Assembly: GCA_037074705.1 (NCBI GenBank)
Contig: CM073590.1
Location: 6,836,001 to 6,900,000 of the forward strand
Direction of reading: 5' to 3'
DNA from: Zhengitettix transpicula
Lineage: Eukaryota; Arthropoda; Insecta; Orthoptera; Tetrigidae
Length of the DNA: 64,000 nucleotides
Shown here: positions 12,259 to 25,575 of the stretch, piece after piece
Layout: every line of letters starts with the position of its first letter
How positions within the stretch are numbered: position 1 is the first letter of the stretch
Notes under the pieces: model-generated
What the model saw: only the letters and a program-made list of their open reading frames with translations
What the model was told of the DNA's origin: nothing
The model's database searches: none
Program-made: the position numbers and the translations under genes

Positions 12259-12393
12259 GATTTTTAATCGGGATTATTACTTTTGCTTGTGACCCAACCT
12301 TAACAACTCCCGTCTGCAGTTGTAAACCTCGTTTCTGGGCGCAATGCAGGACACGTACCTGGAACAGAAACGGAAAGAACGACATTAGTTGGA
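12259..12393 (+). repeat. orphan 135-bp repeat, copy 1
   Basis: Collinear with 36613-36744. Shared blocks include TTTTTAATCG, TATTACTTTT, CTTGTG, GGACACGTACCTGGAACA, ACGGAAAGAAC and CATTAGTTGGA. There is no coding frame common to both and no A-tail or inverted end. It may be part of a longer unnamed repeat or an old segmental duplication. Confidence 0.65.
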
Positions 12394-15300
12394 TTGTATC
12401 AATAATTTGGAACACACAAACTTATCTTAAGCCAGCGTAAGAAAGTTGTACACATTAAAAACGAAAGTGTTCCAGGGTAATACGAATATCATTGAAAACT
12501 CGATGAAATTATTTTTCAGCTGCATTGGGGTGAGAAATATTTATGACTGAAAGGGTTTTCTTTGCTTCTAATATAAATACTTGTAGCTGAGAACGAATAA
12601 AATTTACTTTTACCGTTATATTTTTAACTTCTTTTTTGTTTGTTACTACACTTAGGCCCTATACATTTTCGTTATCTAATTAGAAATCTCTAATTCGTTA
12701 TTTACTCAAATTATTTCGGTATTAAAATACGTGTTAGGTCTGTGCTGTATTTTTTTTAGAATCACTCTACGATTCCCACTATTCCCAGTACTAATTACTA
12801 AACTCAAAAGCCAATTATTCGCTCATTGTTGTGAAACTCTCCTCTGGACATTTTGTCTCATTTTTAATTGAAAACGTGATAGCCTGCAATAATTCCTTAT
12901 TTTACGAAAATTTTACAGCTTATTTTCAAGTTTCATTTTAAAAAACTATTGAGGTCTATTTATTATGCACAGGATTCTGAGTTCTGAAATTACCACACCG
13001 AACTGGAAACCTATTTATAAATCCCAATTTATTGTTGTAAATAACCGATTTCTTTTTTTGACGAATGTGCCAGTTGTCCGCTGTTATCGTAATAACAATT
13101 TTAAATCTTCGGATTAAAACATTTTCTGTATATTAATAAAAAAAATGTTATCATAATTATTTTCTTTGCTACCTCTAACTGTTTCTGTAATAAACTAGAA
13201 AGTTTTCGTATTCAGCTGAACTAAGTTTGCCCTGATTTTCGTCATGAACATATTAAGTTTGTCTGTAGCATTAAGTGAATTTTTTTATTGTATTTTGTTT
13301 AGAATGGCCTCAACTTCAAGGTCTTTAGCGACGATACGTAAAGGTAAATTTAATGGTTCAATTTCTCTGTATTTAGTGTTAGGTGAATGGAGTAACATAC
13401 ATTCCGCGATGATCACGCCATGAAGAACGACAGGTGATATTGTCGCGGATATCAATACAAAATTAATTTAATACGAGTAAAGCCACTATTTGGAAGACTT
13501 ATAAAATAATCACAAAATTACGCAATCAAATGACCGGATAAACTGGTTCTAAAACCTATCGAAATATATCTACCGCGCAGGTGCGAGGCATCGTTGCTCA
13601 TAAATGATGGAAAAGCAGCGGTTTTATACGCAGGAGGTACACATAATTATAAGTTCGAAAAGTAAAAATACTGATAAAAAAACAATACTTTTATAAATAT
13701 TTGTTCGGAAGCGAATATAATTAATTTGATATGAATTTTGACTGTGATTCGTAGTTGGCCTGCTCTTTGACCTCAGGAGGACTATAAGCCAATCGTTGAA
13801 ATTTATGTAAGATATCCAACATAATGTAGAAACAATATTATTAACGTAGTTAAAATAACACTAATTTTCAGGAAAACCTATACAACAGATCCATAACGAC
13901 TAAATAGAAGTTGAAACGACTAAAATTTCTTTATACAAATAATTTATCGACAGGCCATTTACCGAGAACAGGATTTGTGAATTAAGTAAAATATTCCTTA
14001 TATTCTTTGAAAGCCAAATGCAAAATGTATAATCGATGAATGAAATTTGGAAAAAAATATCAGTTAAATTTTAAGGGTTTAAATATTCAATACAAATATC
14101 AAATCAAGGAAATTAATTCAGAATAATTATAAAACGCATTGCATATTAATAGAAAGTTTGTATAGTAATTTATAAAAACGAACAAGCAGAAGAAAAAACT
14201 TTATTATGCGCGTAAATAAACAAATTTTACTTCAGAATGCGGCAAAACATTGAATTTCTAATTACTGTTGATGTAATGTACTCTGACAACGCAAAATGTT
14301 GAAAATTATGTGCAAGACTAACAAACAACGTTGAACTATGTCGGTTCATTTTAATTAAAATGTGGAACGAAATGTGAATTACTGTTTTTTTATTATCATC
14401 TGCGTTGTTAAAAATAAATGTTTTAATATCTAATTTTTTTATTCCAATTTTCGAAGAAATTTCTATACATAAATTGTAGAAGGACGTCTGTATCTCTGTA
14501 AATCGGTATCATATTTCGTCGGAAACAAAGTATCTAGTTTCTGTATAAATCGTATTAAGCCTTCATTCTACCATGCAATTTTCTCTGAGCACATACGCGT
14601 TCCGTGTTTTTTAAAATATAGTTAAAGAACGTTCTATTACCTGTATGGTTACCACTATCATCGTAGAATATCCTTAGTGTCCTGAGAAACAAAATAATTC
14701 GAAACATTTGCGTATAGAACGAATATATGTAAATTCGTGCTCATTCGCCACGGAGCGACCGCAAATTTAATTAGAGGTTCCATTCACAGAAGGCAGTAAA
14801 ACCCATCGCTAAGTAAGTGAATAAAGGGATTTAGAATTCCTGTGTAACAATATATACGTAGATTAAGACGCCTTCTGACAAAGGAACAAAAGTCCGAGGA
14901 GGAGGAGAAGAGACCTCGAACCAAACGCCAGCACTAATAAATGTAATACTCCATAGGGCTCCGACTCTCATAAAAGAGAACTGTGTGTCTTCGTACCAAA
15001 CAAAGGCGGTTTATTTATACGTATTCAGTTATTACTCCTAAGCAATATAATTTACTCCAATCTTTTTTATATAAATAAAAATAACTTTTTTCCTATTATG
15101 TTGTAACATTACAGTAAAGAATTGAGGTTACTTTCGTAAAATGATTTTGGGTCTGATTTAAGTACAACTGAATATTAAATTACATGAAACATACTGTAAA
15201 TGATGAAGGATTAATGCTCTGAGTTTCAAGCCCCAACTGACCAAGCAGTCACGGTTTTCACTTACTAGTTGAACCAGACCAGCAACCTAATTAACAGTCT

Positions 15301-17559
15301 GCTTCAACAAAAGATTCACCCTGTCAATGCGCAATGAGCTTTTTGAATGTCAATTCAAACGGAAATATCTTGAAACGTAGACAAAGTGTAAGGTGAATAA
15401 GAAAGAGAAAAAGGTAATGAATCTTTTTGCCTCTGACCGTGATTCTGATGTTATTAGAGTTTCTGTTGAATTTTTATAATGAGCTGATTCTGAAATGAGT
15501 GAAGCACAAGATATCTGTAAATATGAAGAATGGGAATTACAGAGCGGAAGCGATACAAAAAAGAAAACCATTCCGAAAATACTATCAGAGTTGAAATGTG
15601 GGTATAATACTTGATTGTTTTTCATTATCTTTCAATGATGAAGTCATATTAAAATATTGTGTAATATACGTATAAAATATCATGCAAATAATTCAATGAA
15701 TAAGCTGTTCAGGGCACAGAGGACTATAATTGTTTTTTTAAATAACACTGAAATTTGTGAAAAAGGAGTCGAAGAAATAAAATTATCGGAGACAAAAAAT
15801 CAGATGTCAAGTAATTAAATTTATTCAAATGAGGGAATGAGATATAAAACAAACATTCAACAATCTTGGAAGAAGCAAACTATTCAATAGTGTGTGACAA
15901 ATATTCAGATGAGACTCTTCATATTTCAAATTAGTTAATCAAATTTCTGTATATATTTTATCTTAACTGTGTAAAGATTAAATAAACGAAATGCAAAACT
16001 CTGTAATATAATAATTTTTATTTTGTTACTGCGGTTAATCAAATTTTTTCGGTTAAGCCATAAACATCTAATGCTATTATATATTGTGTTGTATTTACAG
16101 TGCGTATTTTTGAAAGGTTTTGAAAGTCAAGCGAATTCAAAAATATCTTTGTAGGCTAAACTTATATTCTTTATTAAAGTTTAAAAAATTACATTTTTAT
16201 GATAACAGTATTAGCATTTGAATTACTCATTAAAAAAACTGCAGTATAGTATTATTTTTGGAAGTGCGATTTTCATAGTCGCTTCGGGTAGCCCGGGTTT
16301 TGCTTGACCAGAGTTCGGTTAACCGCGATTGTTCTGTATTTACATTTGTAACATCTAACGAGAGTTATTTCGAACCTGGTACGTATTTAAACATGTAAAC
16401 GTTTCATTATTTTATAAATTAAAACATGAAAACCCAGACGTCCTCTAAAAGTTTTAAATATCAGTTTCAAATCTCTGTCGAGTTTCAATTTGTTTTCCAG
16501 AATATGTCTATATAACATCCAGGCTTATTCAATGTAGCCACCCTATAAATTTGTCTGAATATATTTCCTCTCTTTTCCCTCTTTTTTTCAATCCGGTAGG
16601 TGAAAAGGGCACGTCATATCCAGTATCGAGTCAATATTAATGTCAGGTTGCCTCTGCTATAAGAACTGACTAACACCTTTACGTCCCCGTCAAACACGCA
16701 GGAAATTAGAACCCTATTAAATTATACAGTAAACGGACAAAAATTTCTTACTTGAGCCCAAGATTTGAATTTAGCAATGAATTGTGGAAAAATATTATTC
16801 ACTTTGGGTAACAAATTTTTTGACAGCTGTTTGTTTTTGATGGAGGTTGTTTCTCCCGCAAATGTAGCTGTCGGATTTATGGGTCTAAGCTGATTGGGTC
16901 CCCGATAAAGACGCATCGAGGGTTGAGAGGGGGATCAGAAGTTTTATAAGGGCTTGCATAGACTGTGACGAGAGACGATAAAATAGCAAAGTTTTAGTAG
17001 CAATGAGCAATTCGAATGTCGACAGCGTGTTTTTTCTAAGATTGCAATAAATATATTTGTTTCTCATTTTACTTTGACGTGTACATTTAAATAAGACTGT
17101 CGGCATCATCTACTCTAGATTTCTGGCAACTACTTTTGAAACATCCCCGTATACTTTTAAGAAAATATTATAGCAAATAAACTTTAATTAATTTTTAATT
17201 ATTCATTTAAGTAACTCCACAAGAATTATCTAACTGACGAGGAAAAGCTTAATGTTCGTACAGAGACAGCTTATCTCTTTCCTGAGAACATGCATCACGT
17301 TTCTGTTCTCCTGGAGGAAGGAGAGGGCGCAGGCAGGCCTTTCTGACATAAGGTCGTACGTGAACCGAATGTTGAAGGACGTACCGTAGGCTTTAAACCT
17401 GGATAAAAAAAATTCGTTTGAATAATATTTTCAAATTCTGTTTTCATGAAAGATCAGAGATGAAAATTACGTTTATAATCCACAGGCACAATTCGCTTTA
17501 GACGACTGAGATATGAAAATATTTTGTAACAATTAAGAGTCGTTATATTCATACAGTCT
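12394..17559. other. AT-rich non-coding DNA, no gene seen
   Basis: About 5 kb without a family-like frame, shared repeat or clear structure. The longest frames (up to 91 codons, 15350-15625 -) look random. Confidence 0.5.
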
Positions 17560-18100
17560 CAAGGAAGTAAAGCGATGCGTTGAAATAAAAGCGGCAAGGA
17601 TGACAGTCGTATACACGGCTCGCGAACAAAATCCGGACTAATTTTGAATTCCCTTTGCCACGGGGCGAGGTAGGCGCTCCTTGTTTTTCTTATCTCATTC
17701 AATTTATGCGCAGACTGCTCCTCCGCTGTAGTGTAGTAAGGACGTCTTTAATATTCTCCACAGACGCGCCAGCCTTTCGCTATGTCCCTTGCTGCCGGTA
17801 AATCTACATAAACGCTACCTCCGGGGTCCAAATTTGCTGAAAGACGCAGGTGCGACGTGAAATGTCAGCGCGAAACGGTGCTTTCTTCGGCGAGGCCCAT
17901 TGTCTCGCGCCTCCCGTAGAGCAATAGATCGATACGAAAATAGCGCCGACTACGGAAATAGACCACAAAGCTGTCGGTGTTTCGGGAAGGGCCTTTGGCC
18001 GATCGCATTGGCCACGCTCGCCTTCAATACTCGTACCTCCCACGCACACCTTACCGGGAACCCTATTCACCCAACGCGGACAATGAGCTTGACTGATTTC
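17560..18100. other. GC-enriched patch before the LINE
   Basis: CpG-bearing runs such as CGGCTCGCGAACAAAATCC and GCCACGGGGCGAGGTAGGCG lie here. Opposed frames of 88 and 68 codons overlap and neither has a motif. The patch does not match the LINE that follows or any other repeat in the window. Confidence 0.35.
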
Positions 18101-18439
18101 GTGTAAATGTGGACCACTGAAGCCAGACTCCTGCAGCTACGACACCTACTCCAAATTAAAGCTATATTGAAGCAAACAGAAAGGATATATTGAGCAGTTA
18201 ATGAACTACTCGGCAAACACGATGTCAGAAGAAACCCCCTTATGGCACAAAAGAAGAACTGCCGTAATAAAATATGCAATAAGGGCCCTGGAGGCAACAA
18301 AATGATACATTAGAGAACAAGCATCCACTCGAAGGCTCTTAAATAGACCCGATAACTTTTCACGCCACGCTAAAAAAACTCCTAAAGAAAGAAAATTTGG
18401 ACTTAATTATACTCCTAGGATACCGCCCTGGAAATTCCA

Positions 18440-18840
18440 TTAGTTACTTCTCTCGCCAGGACGGGATCAAATAACAGAAAGAATACGGAACAACCCGCGA
18501 AGGAGTTGCATGCGCTATAGTTTCAGACGAGTTTGCAAGGACAGCAACCATAAATAGCAATGCATCTGTAACTACCGCGGAAATATATGCCATATATATG
18601 GCAACAATACGATGCATGGAAGAACCAAACAAAAGTAATTTAATCCTAAGAGACTCTCTGACTGCAATAAATACAATAACCAACCAAAGAATAGTGAATG
18701 GTACCGTCAATAAAATCAGGCTATTATGGCTTATGGCTATTCTAAATAATAATAAGGTAATGATAGGATGAAAACCGGCACACAGAGGAATTCAGGGAAA
18801 CGAAAGGGCGGACAAAAGTGCAAAGATGGAGCCATCGTAA
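18440..18840 (+). pseudogene. LINE RNase H domain, inactivated
   Basis: In the frame read from 18502 the RNase H landmarks appear in order: an Asp in QDGIK (the usual TDGS position), Glu in TTAEIYAI, Asp in LRDSLTAI, His in KPAHRGIQ and Asp in NERADKSAK. RNase H removes element RNA from the RNA-DNA hybrid during reverse transcription. A TGA at 18769-18771 falls where the family usually has Trp just before the KPAH motif, and an in-frame TAA at 18838-18840 ends the frame. The stretch before 18490 needs a frameshift. All five catalytic positions are readable, so decay is moderate, but the copy cannot make a working enzyme. Confidence 0.8.
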
Positions 18841-19059
18841 CAAAAGAATAAAAACAACAGTCCAATATGCACAAAAAATGATGGGGGACATAATGATAGA
18901 ATACTGGAGAAAAAATGGTACAATTGTAGAAGAGGAATGAAGGGATTTTTCACAAGGAAGTCGACAACTTCAAGGAAATATCCTACGCTAGCAATCTGTC
19001 ACGGAGGCAGCAGGTGGTTGTGCTAGGTTAAAAACTCTCCATTCTAACCTCACACACTC

Positions 19060-19215
19060 CTATCTATTCTATAGATCACCGCAACCTACATGTAACGTAT
19101 GCAATGCTGCCCTGACGATTCAGCATATCCTCTACGACTGCCCAAAGAACGACAGGACTAGAATAGCCATCATTCAAAAATACACGACAATAAGAAACAT
19201 AATAACCTGCTAAAG
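19060..19215 (+). pseudogene. LINE ORF2 C-terminal zinc-binding segment
   Basis: The frame beginning at 19091 reads CNVCNAALTIQHILYDCP: Cys-X2-Cys, His and Cys spaced as in the C-terminal segment that follows RNase H in I/Jockey-group LINEs. It is offset from the RNase H frame by decay. Confidence 0.75.
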
Positions 19216-19519
19216 TTTAGCAAGGAAATTGGCATTCAAGATTTAATATAAATAGACATGAATCTGAGAATAAGAAGAAAATGTTAATTAGTATAAATTA
19301 ATTGTAATAATTTCATGTAGTAGGTATGGTAAGCCGCAAATGACTTTTATGTTGACGCGACAATAAACAATTGTTTATTTTAAAAAGAAATGAATATAAG
19401 ATATTCTCTGCGGAATAGATTAAATGTGAAGGAAAAGGTTAATGTGTAAATTAAGACGACGAAAATTAAAATATTTAAACGATAAAGTCACCTCCAGAGT
19501 TGTTCTCTAAGGTTCTTAC

Positions 19520-19744
19520 AGATAATAGAGTGAAAATTAAAATTCACGTCTGATTGAAAATTAATAATAAGAAAGATAGCCAAGTACGAAAAAAATAAGT
19601 GATAATATAAATACCACACAACGTTTCTGGGATCCTTGTCCCTTTAGTCAGGTTCTACGAACTGCTTAGAGCGACACAACTGCAGTGGTAAACTGCTATT
19701 TTGTCTGTATTTGGCTATCTTTCTTATTATTAGATAATAGAGTG
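19520..19744 (-). mobile_element. Short Penelope-like element with inverted ends and 13-bp target duplication, family P1, copy d
   Basis: The insertion (19533-19731, 199 bp) is bounded by the direct repeat AGATAATAGAGTG at 19520-19532 and 19732-19744. It opens with the outer tail (ACGTCTGATTG) and AATAAGAAAGATAGCC and closes with the mirror image GGCTATCTTTCTTATT. On the minus strand, stem II is intact (GGGA/TCCC) and GAAACG is kept, but the core reads CTGACTA instead of CTGACGA. No protein is encoded, so any movement depended on enzymes made elsewhere. Confidence 0.8.
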
Positions 19745-22070
19745 TTTAGGTTAAATTCATTTTTCGTCTATTTATTTTTTGTGATACCGTATTTTCCTGT
19801 TTAGTGGAATGAATTTAATTAATATACATACACATTACTACCACTGTCATTGCTCCACCAATAGCTTATTGTTAAAAAAATAAATTACTTTACTTATTCT
19901 GCTCCATTATTAGGCAATGCTGTGAATTATTGTTTGATTTTTCTGTTATTATAATTTTAAATCTTATATCTTCGATGAATGTAGCAAACAGTGTAAATAT
20001 AAAAGAGCACGCGCCTCCGGTTTCAGATAACAATCGTCACTGACGAACGAAGAAGGGCCACTTCGAGTTGCATAGATTTCGCAGCAGTGTTTCTGATTAT
20101 ATCAGAAGTGAAATGTTTTACCCCAACGAATCGGTCTAGCTACAGAAGTAAGATTCCCTTATATTTATTTAATTATATGAGAATAAGAAACTGTCCATAT
20201 TTACTATGAATAATTATGCCATAAAATTCGGAGGAATAACAGGAGAAGGAACACAGTAATCACATTATATAAGTCAAATAATTAAAGTTGGGGAAATTAG
20301 GCAGTACATCGACGTAATTTGTGCAGAACAGAGACCCACAACAAGCATCCATATGGCTGATAAGTTTAAAGTAGTGGTATTCAAGTACTTAAATTCACAA
20401 CGAACTATGAACAAAATTCAAAATAAATAATAAATTTTTAGTATTCTTGCCAATGTTATTTAAATTGAGGGAAGAACATCGCCAATCAGTAGGACATCTC
20501 GTAGATTAGTTTTGTCAAATGATAGGCTCCTATCCTTTCAAATGTATTCCATATTCCATTGCTATATACGAGACAAAATAAAACTTTGATCACCGGATAT
20601 TTGACGAAGTATTTTTGAACACGCATTATATGCATTACGCGTATATAAGCCTCGTTTCACGAACGGGAAACATATGTTTGTGGTTAAAATTTATGAGCTG
20701 TTTAAAACGACAGATTTTGCTTTAAGCTCATAATTTATATCACATGCGTGGTCGCGTATTTACGCGGTTAGTAACTTTTGTGGAACAGATTACGCAGTAC
20801 CGGTCGCTGAAATGATTGTCATATCGTCGTTCGATTTTATGACTGAACTACAAGCAGCACAATGCAATCCTCCAAAGGATAATGTAAATGGAAAGCTAAA
20901 TAATAGGCATTATTCTCATTTCCACGAGTAATTTTCGGGTCGTAGAACCTAGAATAGGATGTGTTTAAGAAATTGGAATTCTGTTCAAAATATTTGTTTA
21001 CAATCTAACGCAAATTATAACGTTGTCCTGACATTCCAAAAGTATTTTACCCTATTATTCATCAGAATTAATAATACAGACCGTAAATGAATGAAGGTCG
21101 AAGGTTGCAATCGGCTGCAACATGGCCGTACTTTAATCGATGAAAACAATCGCCAAACCGAACTTTGTCACGAACAATAAACGCACTGATCTCATTGATT
21201 TGTAATTTTTTTAAATTATTGGGTTTCGGATTTGATATCACTAGAAGGTTGTCGTTTATATAGCGTGGAAGCACTTGTATTGCGTTGAGTCTGCGAGGAG
21301 CCTCGGATATTGTTCCACCGAGTTAGGTGAGCGCCCGCTACTGTTGCCACAGACTAACGAAAACGTTTTTCCTTTTCGGACGACAATTAGCGTGGGAGAA
21401 GCGAAGCTAAGCTAGCAAAATATTTTCGTAAGGAAGCGCCGCGTGAGTTATGGCTAAATTATGCCACTCATAACGGCCGAAGCGGCGAGTAATTTGTAGC
21501 CAACTTGGGCAACGCCTCTCGTTCGCTGCATCAATTTGCTCCACGGAATTTCTCAGCACCGGGGACACATTTTTATTACGCTCCTGAATGAAATACTGGC
21601 GCTTCGATTTCTTCCGAGCTCGTGGCTTCGCAAGGTACGTGCAAATGAGCGCTCCACGCCTTCGAAAGCTGCAATGCGTACAATCAAGACATAGCCACTG
21701 AAGGAGAGAGAAGAACACGTAAACACAGCGTGAATCCTGAATTCTATGTGTGCATCGAAGGGGACAGGAATTTTACCGTTTTGTACGGTCGCAATTATTT
21801 TTAGATAGTCACCAACCCATATGATGGACATTGGCTGCAATAGCTTTGAAACGTATATAAAGGAAAGTTGCGGAAGGTAGAAGAAGTTACCCAAGGTGAC
21901 ATAAACCTATGTACATAAAAACCTATGTATTTTTTCTTCCCTTCAGAGTAAACCGCTCTGTATTGCATAAAATTGTATAAACAAAAATAGATGTTATCCC
22001 GTGTTTATTAATAAGAATTATTTGTGAAATTTATTTTTACGTCAACCTTCCAAAACAATTTCAAACAAAA
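19745..22070. other. non-coding DNA; GC-enriched patch at 21.3-21.7 kb
   Basis: No family-like frame. The part from about 21290 to 21720 has more CG steps than its surroundings (for example GCGCCGCGTGAG) and overlapping minus-strand frames of 103 and 113 codons. These show no domain, and their hydrophobic runs look accidental. Confidence 0.45.
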
Positions 22071-22327
22071 CAATTTTTCCAGTTAAAATGAAAAATTTAC
22101 GTCTGATTGAAAATAATTAATAAGAAAGATAGCCAATACAGACATAAAAGGTAATATATATACCACACAACGGCTTTTGAGTGTTGTCAACTGACCAGTG
22201 CAGTTGTTTTTCTCTAGGCTCTTCTTAGCACTTGACGAAAGGTACAAACACCCCAGCAACGTTATGTGGTATTTATATTACCTTTTTTGTCTGTATTGGC
22301 TATCTTTCTTATTCAATTTTTCCAGTT
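22071..22327 (+). mobile_element. Short Penelope-like foldback element with 14-bp target duplication, family P1, copy e
   Basis: The insertion (22085-22313, 229 bp) sits between two exact copies of CAATTTTTCCAGTT (22071-22084 and 22314-22327). Both ends carry the family terminus in inverted orientation: AATAAGAAAGATAGCC on the left and GGCTATCTTTCTTATT on the right. Here the hammerhead-like block faces the plus strand and is damaged (TTGACGA core; the GAAAC half has become GCAAC). With copy d it defines a protein-less, MITE-sized form of the family. Confidence 0.85.
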
Positions 22328-24552
22328 CTTGGCAACGATGGGGTTTATAAGTAATGTGATAAATACGAGGCTTAGTGAGTTCATGTAAGTGTTACTTTGG
22401 GAAGAAGAAGAATAATTTTGAACATATATATAATCATTAAATTTATATTTCATACCAGAAAAGCTGTAAATTTAATTAATGACTAATTATATGAATAAAT
22501 AGTCAAATAAAAGGAAAAAAATAAGTACTAAATTCCACACCAGTGCGGACTATTTATTTATCTAATTAGTATACTTTTATCACAAACGTTATAAATGTTG
22601 TAATTTAAGTATACAACCTGTCCGAATTGATCGTTTCTGACGTGCTTCAGATGTAGTGAGCCGTTACTTCAATATGTTTGCCCAACTGGTCCTGTGTTAG
22701 TCTCCAACATTCTTATCCTCACAACGAATTAATTACAGGGCCTTTTGTTTTCTATGTCACATCTTTAACAATCCAAATAAACAGACCGGACTTCCAAGTA
22801 ATGAAGTTAAAATATTAAGTGCCACAAGCAATTTGGAACACTGTTGAGTACAAAGTTAATGAATACAAATTGCTTGTGTACGAGTCAAGCAAGGACAAAG
22901 GCTTGTTAACTGTTATAGATATAATTGATTTGTGATATTGCTGTCGTTTTTCGACTCGCAGCGTTTTCTGCTTGGGAATTATTACGGCGACGTTTTCCCG
23001 TTGCCTTCCGCCGGTTATGATGATGGTGGATGGAATGCAGTGCTGAACCGTCGGATAAAAGGCAGCGGGAGCTCCGAAATGGGTTTTAGTGATGATGCTG
23101 AAAGTGAAATGCGACAAAGTGCAGCCATGCCCTCGGTGATTCGATCCCGGACCACTGTGATGCGAGCAATGACTATGACCATTGCAACACCACAGCTGGC
23201 AAACTACAGGAATTTATTCTATCGTAATAGATACAGATCAGTTGTATAAATCTGGAACGGCTATGAGAATGATGAAGAAGAAGAAGCTGAAAGAGATGGT
23301 GTGAGACAATCGGTTACGAAGATGACATCCAATGGAACTGGAATATTAAAAGTGAATAAATAGGTTGCTGCACCCAAATTCATTGTAGAACTAAATGAAA
23401 GTCGTCTTATTCTGTTATAGTCATAAAAAATGTGTTATTTCAAACATTAAATAAAGTATTCTTTCGTTGGGGTTAATAAAGGCGAATTATTTGTAACATT
23501 TATAATAATATATCCTTTTTGAAAAGTTGTGTTTGTTAAATATTGAGTTTGAAATTTGATAATTAATTTTTTTCCTAGGGTAATTATTTATAGTTAAACA
23601 AGTTATAAATAATTCTCATTTAAACGCACGATAGAAGAAACCAGTTATTTATCGCGTCCAGAGACTTGACATTTAATTCTGATACGAGACAATTGTAAAC
23701 TGTCAAAGTTCAGAATTTTATAGCAACTAAACTTTAATCTCGTTACACAAAGAATAGGGTTTAACGTGAAAGCTCAGTTGTACCGTCAAAACGTCAGTGA
23801 AATAACCATGATAGCTCGATGAAATTTCCATAAATATGGGGAAGATTTAACGTGACATATTTTTGAGGTATTTATTATTTCCCCATGATTTATTCATGAA
23901 TTTATACGTATTATGGATAAATTATTCAGCATAATTTTCCGTAGGCTTATGATTGGGTTTTATGTCTCTAATGGCTTTATGGTATACATATAGCTGCATG
24001 ACAAAGAGCAGTGGACACGTTACAACATTACACGACAGGGAGGGTTGACAAACATCTGGTTGGCGGAGTTCCATTCACGAATCCTGCCATACATGAAAAC
24101 TACAGCAATTTCAGCCAATAGATAGAACTGTTTGATTTCGCTATGAAACAAACAATGATATTTACCAAAGTAAGTAACCGTGTTACTGAAAAGCAGTACA
24201 AGTTAAACAATTCTGATGAAAGTCCATAAAGAAGGACAATAATGTTCAAATTCAAAATATCCCTTATGGAATAATAATGAAAATGTCACAAATGGAACGA
24301 GAAAAATAAAACTGAGTAGCTTTCCACATATTATGAGATAACGGCAAATATTCTGAAGGTCGATTCAGACGTGTCTGAAATTAGAGAAAAAGTATACGTC
24401 ATGTTTTAATTGAAACTGCCAGAGAATTAGATTCACTCCTTAATAGAAAATATGGTACAGAAGTTTGAGATATAAGAAGATAAATAAGCATAATTCACAC
24501 GGTATGCATTTTCAAATATGAAAAAATAGGATCGATCGCCCACATTAGAGAG
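22328..24552. other. non-coding DNA, no gene seen
   Basis: A 105-codon frame at 22932-23249 (+) and an opposing 100-codon frame overlap. Neither shows a domain, signal peptide or neighbouring splice-like exon. The plus frame is rich in Met, Arg and Ser, partly from simple GATGA-type runs. Confidence 0.45.
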
Positions 24553-24720
24553 GTACCGGACTCGAATCCCGTCAAGGGCATGCATGTTGTATGTGCGTTT
24601 CAGTGCCAATAAACCCCCACAAATGAGTTCACCGACCAGACGGAAACCAAAGTGGAGAAATTCGCTAATGACCTTAGCAGTTGATGCGACTATATATAAA
24701 ATCAATTTTTTAAAAAAATA
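24553..24720 (+). repeat. tRNA-derived SINE, family A, copy 1
   Basis: It has a box B-like GGACTCGAATCCCG, a middle with GGGCATGCATGTTG, and a tail ATGACCTTAGCAGTTGATGC then GACTATATATAAA and an A-rich end. RNA polymerase III would transcribe such an element from its internal boxes. The tail resembles the LINE tail at 19.34 kb. The 5' part of the head is weak or missing. Confidence 0.6.
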
Positions 24721-25444
24721 TGATAGAGGTATCGCTTGAATTGTGAGAACGGGCGAGGAGAATTCAAAGTGTAACATAAACTTACCATATTATTATTAAA
24801 ATGATCAATGTCGATTCATCCAGTATTAGTAAATTATACGACAATAATAAACAGAGCTCTCATGGATCCATATATATATATAATTGTTTACAATACATTA
24901 TAATTTTTTTTTAAATTAATTTTTGCGTAACAATTTCACTGGCGGGAGAAAGAATTTGAATAGGAGAGAAGAAAGGGTGACTCCCATGTTTTTAAAAGTA
25001 AAAGGTTCTGGAATGTCAGTACGGAAACACCCAATTCGCTTGGTTAGACAAAATAAATTACACAAGACATAATTAACCACCCGTATAACTGACAGAAAAC
25101 ATAAAGTAATTTTTAACAATATAATTTCCGTTTTTTGTCTGTTATGCGGGTCGTTAGATTGTTGTGTTATTGCCTTACCGGCGTTAATTTTGTTTCCAAA
25201 ATAAATTACGTCTATTTCTGTGTGAGTATTCACATACAAGTGCTGTAAATTTTAAATTTTTCCTTTGACCATTAGAATTTTTTTTATAACTTTCTTCCGT
25301 CCATCCTGAAATTTCAAAACCCGAATTAATTTCATAGTACTTGTATAATTAGACTTTTACCCTTATTTAAGAGGGGAAATAAAGCTCGAGGCCAGAAGTG
25401 TCGATTTGGCACATGAATAAAATTGGGACGAAAGACATTCTGAT
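24721..25444. other. non-coding DNA, no gene seen
   Basis: A 107-codon minus frame (25239-24916) has no recognisable domain. The part near 25190-25235 loosely resembles the SINE body at 25450-25500, too weakly to call. Confidence 0.45.
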
Positions 25445-25575
25445 GCAAATTAATTTTATTACCAAGGTATATCTCGGTATGGAAACATACACAAAATCCA
25501 TGCCCTCGCCAGGAGTCGAATCCTTTGTGATGAGGCACTTACGCTGGCAGCCACACCACAGGAGGTCGGCTCCTA
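25445..25575 (-). repeat. tRNA-derived SINE, family A, copy 2 (head and body)
   Basis: On the minus strand: GGAGCCGACCTCCTGTGGTG, then box B-like GATTCGACTCCTGGCGA and GGGCATGGATTTTGTG-TATGTTTCCATACC. This parallels the copy at 29.5-29.7 kb. The typical GTTGATGCGACTC tail is not present, so the 3' end is lost or different. Confidence 0.65.

Larger units (their letters stand above)
18101..19380 (+). mobile_element. 5'-truncated I/Jockey-type LINE (dead)
   Basis: This is the 3' part of a non-LTR retrotransposon ORF2: a linker after the reverse transcriptase, a PPWKF turn, an RNase H domain, a C-terminal zinc-binding segment, then an untranslated tail. The tail carries GACTTTTATGTTGACGCGAC followed by AATAAACAATTG. 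The reading frame is broken by stops and frameshifts and the reverse transcriptase itself is missing. LINE copies usually lose their 5' part because reverse transcription stops early. The clade (I versus Jockey group) is inferred from RNase H plus the terminal C-X2-C-H-C motif. The tail recurs at 8.8 and 45.1 kb and, in altered form, on SINE family A. Confidence 0.85.

Noticed and set aside
21553..21894. 113-codon minus-strand frame with hydrophobic runs
   Set aside because: It overlaps another minus frame of 103 codons, has no domain or signal-peptide pattern I can recognise, and lies in a GC-enriched patch where stops are rarer by chance.
22932..23249. 105-codon plus-strand frame
   Set aside because: A frame of 100 codons runs on the other strand across the same bases; Met/Arg-rich composition comes from simple repeats; no family resemblance.
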